Origin: Anaerolineaceae bacterium
Lineage (GTDB): Bacteria; Chloroflexota; Anaerolineae; Anaerolineales; Anaerolineaceae
Direction: 5' to 3'
Assembly: GCA_021107195.1 (NCBI GenBank)
Contig: JAIOTF010000227.1
Span: 1 to 6,598 of the forward strand
Length of the DNA stretch: 6,598 bases
Shown here: piece after piece, positions 1-5,220 of the stretch
Position numbering within the stretch: position 1 is the stretch's first letter
Layout of the letters: every line of letters starts with the position of its first letter
Program-made: the position numbers and the translations under genes
The notes under the pieces: generated by a model
Seen by the model: the letters and a program-made list of their open reading frames with translations, nothing else
The model's database searches: none
Told to the model about the DNA's origin: nothing

Positions 1-21
1 ACCCGAGGGTGTATGGTTCAT
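1..21 (-). CDS. Start of an unidentified gene, cut by the window edge
   Basis: On the minus strand an AAAGGAG Shine-Dalgarno sequence (37 to 31) sits 9 nt before an ATG (21 to 19). The frame then stays open to the edge of the window, reading M-N-H-T-P-S-G. The ribosome-binding site and spacing are good, which is the only reason to call a gene. Seven codons are too few to identify a product. No promoter is visible between the tRNA terminator and this start, so expression may depend on readthrough from the tRNA unit. It could also be a chance match. Confidence 0.4.
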
Positions 22-68
22 GACAAAAATCTCCTTTCGAATTTTCTTGCCAACGAGAGACCCTCGGG
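2..68. repeat. Inverted repeat around the start codon of the edge gene
   Basis: CCCGAGGGT (2-10) is the exact reverse complement of ACCCTCGGG (60-68). On the minus strand the arms enclose the Shine-Dalgarno sequence and ATG of the gene starting at 21. An RNA hairpin across them would close a loop of about 49 nt over the initiation region. The 9-bp match is seen directly; any regulatory role is inference. Confidence 0.45.
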
Positions 69-74
69 CTAATG

Positions 75-103
75 AAAAAACCATAGCCCGACGAGCTATG
101 GTT
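75..103 (-). terminator. Intrinsic terminator of the tRNA-fMet unit
   Basis: Read on the minus strand, AACCATAGC (103-95) pairs perfectly with GCTATGGTT (87-79) across a 7-nt loop, TCGTCGG. T residues continue the 3' arm to position 75, giving a run of six. It begins 9 nt after the last mature tRNA base, as expected for a single-tRNA transcript. The loop and inner stem repeat 13 nt of the tRNA (see findings). Confidence 0.85.
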
Positions 104-112
104 CATCTTAGG

Positions 113-184
113 TAGCGGGGAGTGGATTCGAACCACTGACCTCCGGGTTATGAGCCCGACGAGCTGCCACTGCTCTACCCCGCA
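113..184 (-). tRNA. Initiator tRNA-fMet (CAT anticodon)
   Basis: This is a full cloverleaf on the minus strand with anticodon CAT. Three features mark it as the initiator rather than an elongator tRNA-Met: three consecutive G-C pairs next to the anticodon loop (TCGGG-CTCATAA-CCCGG), an A11-U24 pair in the D stem, and no Watson-Crick pair at 1-72. Positions 1 and 72 are U and U here, instead of the C-A found in E. coli. The T arm carries GGTTCGAATCC. The D loop is two bases shorter than in the E. coli tRNA. The genome encodes CC after the discriminator A but then T, so the terminal A of CCA must be added by CCA-adding enzyme. It delivers formylmethionine to the ribosomal P site to start translation. 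Confidence 0.95.
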
Positions 185-201
185 TCGTTTAACCGGCCCT
201 C

Positions 202-230
202 ATTATAAGGGATGCAGGGGGTATCGTCAA
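202..230 (-). promoter_or_regulatory. Strong sigma-70 type promoter for tRNA-fMet
   Basis: On the minus strand, TTGACG (230-225) and TATAAT (207-202) are separated by exactly 17 bp. This is one mismatch from the consensus -35 and a perfect -10 at ideal spacing. The predicted transcription start is near 195, about 10 nt before the mature tRNA 5' end at 184. That leaves a short leader for RNase P to remove. A strong promoter fits a stable-RNA gene. Confidence 0.88.
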
Positions 231-300
231 GGTGCGGGTTGGTATTGGTTTGAAGCCAAAATAAGAGGGTGGTTTGTAGCTGCAAATTGGCGGTTTGTTC

Positions 301-306
301 TATAAT
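301..306 (+). promoter_or_regulatory. Candidate -10 box for the HerA-like ATPase gene
   Basis: A perfect TATAAT lies 101 bp before the ATG at 407. No good -35 hexamer sits 16-18 bp upstream (278-283 is AGCTGC; TTGTAG at 274-279 is 21 bp away), so this may be activator-dependent or weak. The leader that would follow has two mutually exclusive short pairings: TTGTCT (316-321) with AGACAA (340-345), and CGCAG (337-341) with CTGCG (349-353). Their significance is unknown. Confidence 0.45.
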
Positions 307-366
307 AGAGGAGAGTTGTCTTTATTAATTGTATTGCGCAGACAAAACCTGCGTGTCGGAAATCCT

Positions 367-385
367 GATGGATGGGGATGGATGG
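367..385 (+). repeat. Short direct repeat in the ATPase 5' leader
   Basis: GATGGATGG occurs at 367-375 and again at 377-385, one base apart, just before the Shine-Dalgarno sequence at 393-398. It is itself built of GATG units. It may be no more than local low complexity. Confidence 0.6.
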
Positions 386-406
386 CGCAGCAAAGGAGCA
401 TAAACG

Positions 407-2899
407 ATGGCGAAATCGAAGAAGTCCGCTTTTTATCTGGGGCGTATTTTTGATCCCAAATCCGGAGAGATCACGGATGAGGATCTGTTGTATAAATCGT
501 CCCATTTGACTACGCACGCTATGGTGACCGGGATGACCGGTTCGGGCAAGACGGGGATGTGTGCGGGTTTGTTAGAGGAAGCGGCTTTGCAGGGTATTCC
601 GGCGATCGTGATCGACCCGAAGGGCGACTTGACCAATTTGCTGCTGCATTTTCCGGATTTGCTACCGGGGGACTTTGAGCCTTGGCTGGATCCGGATGAG
701 GCACGCCGTAAGGGGAAGGATATGGGGGCACTGGCGGTGGACAAGGCGGCATTGTGGAAAAATGGTCTGGCGGATTGGGGGTTGGGGCATGATGATCTGC
801 TGGCATTGAAGTCGGCGGCGGAGTTTGCGGTGTATACGCCTGGTTCGACATCTGGCCTGCCGGTGAATATTTTGTCTTCGTTTGCGCTGCCGGAACTGGA
901 GTGGGAAGAGAATGCTGAGGTGCTGCGTGAGCGGATTTCCAGCACGGTGACGGGTCTGCTGGCTTTGATTGGCATGAATGACATTGATCCGCTGCGCTCA
1001 CGAGAGCACATCTTGTTGTCAAACTTGTTGGAAGAAGCTTGGAGCAACGGGCAATCGCTGGATCTGATGCAGTTGATCATGCAGGTGCAGCAGCCGCCGA
1101 TGGATAGGCTGGGGGCTTTCCCGCTGGAGAGTTTTTTCCCTGAGAAGGAACGCTTTGATCTGGCGATGCTGCTGAACAATTTTCTCGCTTCTCCTTCATT
1201 CCAAAGTTGGTTAGAAGGCCAGTCGTTGGATGTTGAACAGTTGTTGTATGCTGAGGACGGCCGGCCGCGGCACAGCATTTTTTATCTGGCACATCTGAGT
1301 GAAGCTGAGCGCATGTTCTTTGTGACATTGCTTTTCTCGGCGATCGAGACCTGGATGCGGGCACAGCGCGGAACAAGCGGTCTGCGGGCGCTGGTCTATT
1401 TTGATGAGATCATGGGCTATCTGCCGCCGGTGGCAAATCCGCCTTCGCGCACAATCATGCTGCGCATGTTGAAGCAGGCGCGCGCCTTTGGCGTGGGGAT
1501 GCTGCTGGCAACCCAAAATCCAGTGGATCTGGATTATAAGGCATTGTCGAATATCGGCACGTGGATCATCGGCCGTTTGCAGACAGAACGCGACAAGGAT
1601 CGCTTGATGGATGGCTTGCAAAGCGCGGGTGGGGATATTGACCTGAAGACGATTGATAAGATGATCTCCGGGTTGAAGAAGCGGGTTTTTCTGATGCACA
1701 ATGTGCATAGCGGAAGTCCAAAGCTGTTCAGCACGCGCTGGGTGATGAATTATCTGGCCGGCCCATTAACCAGAACCCAGATTCCTGCGTTGAATACGTT
1801 GGTGCATGCCGAATTGCACGAAGAAAAGGCTGCAAAGGCCACGGCTGCGAAGAGCACAAGGACGTCGAAAACGGCAGCAACACCGAAGAAGGAAGTAGCA
1901 GCGACTACCGGTGTGCGGCCTGTGCTGTCTACAGGACTGGAGGAATATTTCCTGCCCAGCACGCTGGATGTGAGGGCTGCTGTGCAGGCAGCACGTTTGA
2001 ATCTGGACGGTGCACCGCAGGTGGAAGGATTGCTTTACCGACCGGCTTTGCTTGCCCAGGCGGAGGTGAGGTATTACTCGCAAAAATATGATGTGGAACA
2101 TGAACAGCGTATTGCATCTCTGGTGCAGGAGATGGGCGGCCGGGCGATCCGCTGGGAAGATCATCCCTGGCAGGCGCAGGATGCCAGAGATATGCACCGC
2201 CAGCCGCAGCCGAATGCCAGTTTTGATATGCTGCCGGGGTGGTTGAGCAAAGCCAAGGGGGTGAAGTCACTGGAAAGCGATTTTGTCGATTGGGTGTACC
2301 GCAATGGAGCAATCCGTGTGCGGGCAAACACTGCGTTGAAAATGTATGCCGGTCCGGAAGTTTCTTCAGCAGAATTTCGCGAGATGTGCAGTAAGGCCGC
2401 CCGTGAAAAATTGGAGACCGAAGAGGACAAACTGGAAACCTCGTATGACAAAAAGCTGGATGCGATGGAAGCCAAAATACGCCGGCAGGAGCTGGAAGTA
2501 GAAGATGCTGAAGACGAAATCGGGCAGCGCAGGATGGAGGAGTTGGGCACACATGGTGAGTTGCTGATAAGTATGTTGACCAGTAAGCGGCGGCGCAGTG
2601 TTTCCAGCTCGCTTACCAAGCGGCGCATGACCCAGCAGGCCAAGGATGATTTTGAGCAGGAAACCGAAGAGTTGACGGCTTTGAAATTGCGGCTGGATGC
2701 CCTCGAAGAAGAACAAAACGATGCTGTTCAGAAGGCCAAAGACCACTGGGCGGATGTAGCAAAAGATATTTCTGAAGTGCCGTTGAATCCGTACAAGAAG
2801 GATATTTTTGTGGAGATGTTTGGCGTGGCCTGGCTGCCGTATTATCAGATCAAGGATGGCAGCCGGGTGCGGGAAGTGCCGGCGTTTAGCCAGAAATAG
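407..2899 (+). CDS. HerA/FtsK-superfamily ATPase (DUF87-like) with C-terminal coiled coil
   Basis: The product is a large P-loop NTPase, 830 residues. Walker A is GMTGSGKT at residues 42-49, followed by IPAIVIDPKGDLTNLL (64-79), a stretch typical of HerA-type ATPases. Walker B is ALVYFDE (328-334) with catalytic E334. The polar sensor is in LLATQN (366-371), and R390 or R395 in GRLQTERDKDR are arginine-finger candidates. An Ala/Lys/Thr linker (about 473-500) leads to a second globular region with DWVYRNGAIRV (628-638). A charged coiled coil follows (about 660-785), then a short C-terminal domain. There is no signal peptide or membrane segment, so it is probably cytoplasmic. HerA relatives form hexameric DNA translocases that often act with nucleases. 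The start is well supported: AAGGAG (393-398) lies 8 nt before ATG. The next gene, 75 nt downstream, encodes a nuclease. The family assignment is firm; the specific role is unknown. Confidence 0.85.
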   Translation: MAKSKKSAFYLGRIFDPKSGEITDEDLLYKSSHLTTHAMVTGMTGSGKTGMCAGLLEEAALQGIPAIVIDPKGDLTNLLLHFPDLLPGDFEPWLDPDEARRKGKDMGALAVDKAALWKNGLADWGLGHDDLLALKSAAEFAVYTPGSTSGLPVNILSSFALPELEWEENAEVLRERISSTVTGLLALIGMNDIDPLRSREHILLSNLLEEAWSNGQSLDLMQLIMQVQQPPMDRLGAFPLESFFPEKERFDLAMLLNNFLASPSFQSWLEGQSLDVEQLLYAEDGRPRHSIFYLAHLSEAERMFFVTLLFSAIETWMRAQRGTSGLRALVYFDEIMGYLPPVANPPSRTIMLRMLKQARAFGVGMLLATQNPVDLDYKALSNIGTWIIGRLQTERDKDRLMDGLQSAGGDIDLKTIDKMISGLKKRVFLMHNVHSGSPKLFSTRWVMNYLAGPLTRTQIPALNTLVHAELHEEKAAKATAAKSTRTSKTAATPKKEVAATTGVRPVLSTGLEEYFLPSTLDVRAAVQAARLNLDGAPQVEGLLYRPALLAQAEVRYYSQKYDVEHEQRIASLVQEMGGRAIRWEDHPWQAQDARDMHRQPQPNASFDMLPGWLSKAKGVKSLESDFVDWVYRNGAIRVRANTALKMYAGPEVSSAEFREMCSKAAREKLETEEDKLETSYDKKLDAMEAKIRRQELEVEDAEDEIGQRRMEELGTHGELLISMLTSKRRRSVSSSLTKRRMTQQAKDDFEQETEELTALKLRLDALEEEQNDAVQKAKDHWADVAKDISEVPLNPYKKDIFVEMFGVAWLPYYQIKDGSRVREVPAFSQK

Positions 2900-2920
2900 G
2901 CGTTGCGTGTAGCTTAACAA

Positions 2921-2954
2921 AACCTCCCGCAGATTCTCATCTCTGCGGGAGGTT
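2921..2954 (+). terminator. Strong hairpin between the ATPase and nuclease genes
   Basis: AACCTCCCGCAGA (2921-2933) pairs perfectly over 13 bp with TCTGCGGGAGGTT (2942-2954) across an 8-nt loop. No T run follows on the plus strand (ATATAG), so termination after the ATPase gene may be partial. On the minus strand the stem is followed by TTTTGTT, a better terminator tail, but no minus-strand gene ends here. It could attenuate transcription into the nuclease gene or stabilise the upstream mRNA. Confidence 0.6.
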
Positions 2955-2963
2955 ATATAGTAA

Positions 2964-2978
2964 ATGGAGGGACGATGA
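2964..2978 (+). other. Possible four-codon leader ORF overlapping the nuclease start
   Basis: ATG-GAG-GGA-CGA-TGA reads M-E-G-R-stop, and its TGA overlaps the nuclease start codon in an ATGA junction. A GGGAGG sequence (2947-2952) in the 3' arm of the preceding hairpin lies 11 nt upstream. The layout would suit translational coupling. The ORF is so short that chance is the default explanation. Confidence 0.2.
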
Positions 2979-3886
2979 GTTATCGTGAAGATCAGCGAAA
3001 AAAGGTGGTTGCATTAAGGGATAGGGTTTTTCGTGATCCTGGCGGGGGCGTATACAAGAAATTGTCGAGGGAATTTGTTTTGCAGGACCCCATGCTGAAT
3101 TTATGGGACGAGATCAGGGAAGATGCTCCTGATTATTTTGAAAGAAACCAGATCGTGTGGTGGGGAGATCAAGGGAATCATCAGCCATCAGGGCATTTGC
3201 TTTCCTCGCAGATCGCATGTCTCAATCATCTGTATTTCATGCGGCAGAGAAAAGATGCTGCAACTGCGGTCTTGAAAAATATTTGTCCTGACATTGTAGA
3301 AGCGGCCATTGTTGATGATGGATTTGTGGAATTTGAGGTTGTTGGCAGTCAAAATTACCTGGGTGAGAAATCACATAACAGGGGAGCAAATGCGACGTCA
3401 ATTGATGCGGTAATGGTGGGGAAAAAGGCTGATGGGGAAAACGCGCTGGTGGTGATTGAGTGGAAATATACAGAGGATTACCGGCCTGATAACAAGTACA
3501 TTCCTGCCAGAGCCAGGATATATGACCGTTTGCTTGCAGAGCTGGCTTGTCCCGTCAAATCGGAGAGGTTTGAGAGCCTGTATTATGAACCCTTCTATCA
3601 GTTAATGCGGCAGACCTTGCTGGGCTGGAAAATGGTTCAGCATGGGGAATATAACTGCGATGAGTATATTCATCTGCATGTCATTCCGGCAGCAAATAAG
3701 GAATTGAAAGAGCGGGTGACTTCCCCTGATCTGGTTGGTGATTCGATGAGTGAAGCGTGGCAGAATGTGCTCGTTGAGTCGGCACGTTATCATGTGATCT
3801 CGCCGGAGGAATTTCTTTTGCCTGGTAAGGCGTGCCGGGATACGGCGGCGATTTACGCCTATCTTGGGAGCAGGTATGGGGAGTGA
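2975..3886 (+). CDS. PD-(D/E)XK nuclease, PGN_0703-type putative restriction endonuclease
   Basis: The product is a 303-residue soluble protein. The catalytic core appears as ATSIDAVM (D144) followed about 18 residues later by VVIEWKYTE (E162-W163-K164), the D...ExK pattern of PD-(D/E)XK nucleases. Upstream, EFEVVG and YLGE (about 119-131) and HLLSSQ (74-79) match the N-terminal half of the PGN_0703 family as I remember it. YEPFYQLMRQTLLGWKM (204-220) and HLHVIPAANKEL (233-244) match its C-terminal half. The family is annotated as putative restriction endonucleases; I know of no proven substrate. GGAGG (2966-2970) precedes the ATG by only 4 nt. The gene looks more AT-rich than the ATPase gene upstream, which may hint at separate acquisition. 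No methyltransferase is seen nearby, so a classical restriction-modification pair is not supported within this window. Confidence 0.75.
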   Translation: MSYREDQRKKVVALRDRVFRDPGGGVYKKLSREFVLQDPMLNLWDEIREDAPDYFERNQIVWWGDQGNHQPSGHLLSSQIACLNHLYFMRQRKDAATAVLKNICPDIVEAAIVDDGFVEFEVVGSQNYLGEKSHNRGANATSIDAVMVGKKADGENALVVIEWKYTEDYRPDNKYIPARARIYDRLLAELACPVKSERFESLYYEPFYQLMRQTLLGWKMVQHGEYNCDEYIHLHVIPAANKELKERVTSPDLVGDSMSEAWQNVLVESARYHVISPEEFLLPGKACRDTAAIYAYLGSRYGE

Positions 3887-3903
3887 ATTGATGCAGGGAA
3901 AAT

Positions 3904-3953
3904 AAACAATCCGCTCACTGTGCCCCTTTGGGGTTGAAGTGAGCGGATTGTTT
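3904..3953. terminator. Bidirectional terminator between the nuclease gene and the dnaX-ybaB-recR cluster
   Basis: AAACAATCCGCTCACT (3904-3919) pairs perfectly over 16 bp with AGTGAGCGGATTGTTT (3938-3953). The 18-nt loop contains its own CCCC-TTT-GGGG hairpin. It starts 17 nt after the nuclease stop codon. The T tract is short on the plus strand (TTGTTTG) and better on the minus strand (TTGTTTATTTTCC). It therefore suits both the nuclease gene and the convergent recR end, which is 140 nt away. Confidence 0.75.
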
Positions 3954-4003
3954 GACGGTTTATACCGTGAACTTGTCAAATGTTGAATTTACAAGATTGC
4001 TAT

Positions 4004-4025
4004 AACGACTGAAGCCGTTACTACA
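4004..4025 (+). repeat. Hairpin repeat, copy A
   Basis: This 22-nt element begins AACGACTGAAGCCGTT and ends ACTACA. It matches an element at 5088-5109 on the other strand at 19 of 22 positions. The first 16 nt fold back on themselves, with one A-C mismatch in a 7-pair stem. It lies in the convergent intergenic region. The wider stretch 3887-4093 holds this element, the terminator before it, the palindrome after it, and no gene that I can support. Confidence 0.6.
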
Positions 4026-4056
4026 TGTTATCCGCAACTGGGGTTAATACGCTGTC

Positions 4057-4085
4057 CCGTACCCTTCGACAGGCTCAGGGTACGG
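4057..4085. repeat. Palindromic element with 9-bp stem (REP-like)
   Basis: CCGTACCCT (4057-4065) pairs perfectly with AGGGTACGG (4077-4085) around TCGACAGGCTC. The core CCCTTCGACAGGCTCAGGG resembles a palindrome I recall as common between genes in many unrelated bacterial genomes (CCCTTCGACAAGCTCAGGG). It lies 8 nt beyond the recR stop codon, so it could also shape the 3' end of that transcript. No T tract follows on the minus strand. Confidence 0.6.
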
Positions 4086-4093
4086 ATGGTTAC

Positions 4094-4699
4094 CTATAAT
4101 TCCTGCCGTCCGGCCAGCGCCCGCAGGAGGGTGTTCTGGTCGGCGTATTCCAGGTCACCGCCGACAGGCAGACCCCGCGCCAGACGGGTGATGCGTACGC
4201 CGTAGGGGGCTAATTGGCGGCGCAGGTAAAGGGCAGTAGCGTCGCCTTCCATGCTGGGGTTGGTGGCAATGATGACTTCCTTGATCCCGCCATCTGCGAC
4301 GCGCTTGATGAGGGATTTGACTTTGAGATCATCGGGGCCGACGCCTTCAATGGGAGATATGACACCTTGCAGGACGTGATAGCGGCCCTGAAAGCCATCA
4401 GTGCGCTCTATGGCCAGCACATCCGAAGGTTCCTCGACGACACAGATCAGGCTGGCATCGCGTTGATCATTGGCGCAGATTTCACATTCTTGCTGACTGG
4501 AAAGGGTGATATTGTGGCAGATGTTGCAGAAGCCGGTGGCTTGCTTTAATTGCTGCAAGGCTTCTGCCAACTGCTGCGAAAGGTCATCCGGGGCGCGCAA
4601 CAAGAAGAAAGCCAAACGAGAGGCCGTTTTGGGGCCAATGCCGGGCAGGCGCTCCAGCGCATTGATCAGGTCCTGTAAAGGAGCAGGTAAGATTGCCAT
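4094..4699 (-). CDS. recR: Recombination mediator protein RecR
   Basis: The product is 201 residues, the usual length for RecR. The N-terminal helix-hairpin-helix motif includes LPGIGPKTASRLAFFLL (18-34). A C4 zinc finger follows: C58-x2-C61 and C72-x2-C75. The Toprim domain shows VVEEPSD (87-93), then TNPSMEGDATALYL (146-159), and near the end RGLPVGGDLEYAD (175-187). RecR forms a ring-shaped clamp on DNA and works with RecO (and RecF) to load RecA onto SSB-coated single-stranded DNA for gap repair. The gene starts 12 nt after the ybaB stop codon and has no clear Shine-Dalgarno sequence, so translation is probably coupled to ybaB. A TAG stop is followed within 8 nt by a palindromic element. 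Confidence 0.97.
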   Translation of the reverse strand: MAILPAPLQDLINALERLPGIGPKTASRLAFFLLRAPDDLSQQLAEALQQLKQATGFCNICHNITLSSQQECEICANDQRDASLICVVEEPSDVLAIERTDGFQGRYHVLQGVISPIEGVGPDDLKVKSLIKRVADGGIKEVIIATNPSMEGDATALYLRRQLAPYGVRITRLARGLPVGGDLEYADQNTLLRALAGRQEL

Positions 4700-4711
4700 A
4701 AGACTCGCGGG

Positions 4712-5059
4712 TCAGAAGCCCAGGCCCATACCAGCAAGACCGCCGGCGAGGGGGCCCATGCGTTCGTTGGCCAATTGTGTGGCTTTTTCCTGGGCCAGGT
4801 TGATGGCAGAGACAACCAGGTCTTGTAACATTTCAACGTCGCCATCTTCGAGCAGCGCAGGGTCAATTTCGACAGCACGGCAGTGCTGCTGGCCGGTCAT
4901 GGTAACCTTCACCACGCCGCCGCCAGCCGAGGCGGTAACCGTCTCTTCGGCCAGTTGGGCTTGAATAATTTCCATTTGCTGCTGCATGGCCTGTACCTGG
5001 GCCATCATACCGCCCTGATTTTTCTTGCCGCCGGGCATGCGTCCATATCCTTTTGCCAC
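4712..5059 (-). CDS. ybaB: YbaB/EbfC family nucleoid-associated protein
   Basis: The product is 115 residues from a GTG start. The N-terminus is a short basic, Gly-rich tail (AKGYGRMPGGKKNQGGMM). Next comes the long amphipathic helix typical of YbaB (QVQAMQQQMEIIQAQLAEETVTASAGGG), the beta segment VVKVTMTGQQHCRAVEIDPALL, and a closing helix (EMLQDLVVSAINLAQEKATQLANERM). It ends in a Gly/Leu/Met tail. Family members are homodimers that bind DNA and are usually encoded between dnaX and recR, exactly as here. I chose GTG (5059-5057) because AAGAGG (5070-5065) lies 5 nt upstream and the protein then begins like its relatives. The in-frame ATG at 5098 would add 13 residues that look unrelated and would have the hairpin repeat overlapping its first codons. 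Confidence 0.93.
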   Translation of the reverse strand: MAKGYGRMPGGKKNQGGMMAQVQAMQQQMEIIQAQLAEETVTASAGGGVVKVTMTGQQHCRAVEIDPALLEDGDVEMLQDLVVSAINLAQEKATQLANERMGPLAGGLAGMGLGF

Positions 5060-5087
5060 GTTAACCTCTTTTCTATAAAGCGTTATT

Positions 5088-5109
5088 TGTAGTAACAACT
5101 TTAGTCGTT
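5088..5109 (-). repeat. Hairpin repeat, copy B
   Basis: On the minus strand this reads AACGACTAAAGTTGTT followed by ACTACA. It matches the element at 4004-4025 at 19 of 22 positions. The first 16 nt form a 7-pair stem with one G-U pair and no mismatch. It ends 28 nt before the ybaB start codon, so it would lie in the ybaB leader or the dnaX-ybaB spacer RNA. Confidence 0.6.
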
Positions 5110-5119
5110 GGTGTGTTTA

Positions 5120-5141
5120 TGCTGTAACCATTGAAGTGGTG
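5120..5141 (-). repeat. Possible degraded third copy of the hairpin repeat
   Basis: On the minus strand CACCACTTCAATGGTTACAG plus two more bases aligns to copy A with 13 of 22 identities. The GTTAC block matches and a palindromic core (ACCA...TGGT) is present. It lies 10 bp from copy B in the same orientation. The similarity is low enough that it may be coincidence. Confidence 0.25.
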
Positions 5142-5168
5142 CCTACAATGTTAGTTTTTTTTTCGAAA

Positions 5169-5218
5169 TATGTACACTTTGTTTCCTGAAGGTAATAATA
5201 ACAGGCTGGGTGTACGTA
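5169..5218. repeat. Imperfect inverted repeat just after dnaX
   Basis: TATGTACAC (5169-5177) can pair with GTGTACGTA (5210-5218) with one G-T wobble. An inner CCTG (5185-5188)/CAGG (5202-5205) pair is also possible. It starts 2 nt after the dnaX stop on the minus strand. The run next to it (5155-5163) is T9 on the plus strand and therefore A9 in the dnaX transcript, so this is not an intrinsic terminator for dnaX. It may stabilise or process the dnaX-ybaB message. Confidence 0.35.
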
Positions 5219-5220
5219 TT

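Noticed and set aside
433..1278. Long minus-strand open frame of 281 codons opposite the HerA-like ATPase
   Set aside because: It is antisense to a gene with clear motifs, its product is rich in Ser/Pro/Arg/Cys without recognisable domains, and it has no supporting start signal. It is a shadow of the ATPase codon bias.
2975..3886. Nuclease gene as part of a classical restriction-modification system
   Set aside because: No DNA methyltransferase is encoded in the window; the neighbour is a HerA-like ATPase.
4028..4036. TTATCCGCA as a DnaA box
   Set aside because: It is one mismatch from TTATCCACA but stands alone, with no cluster, AT-rich unwinding region or dnaA/dnaN nearby.
5155..5163. T9 run as a plus-strand terminator
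   Set aside because: No stable hairpin lies directly upstream on the plus strand and no plus-strand gene ends there.
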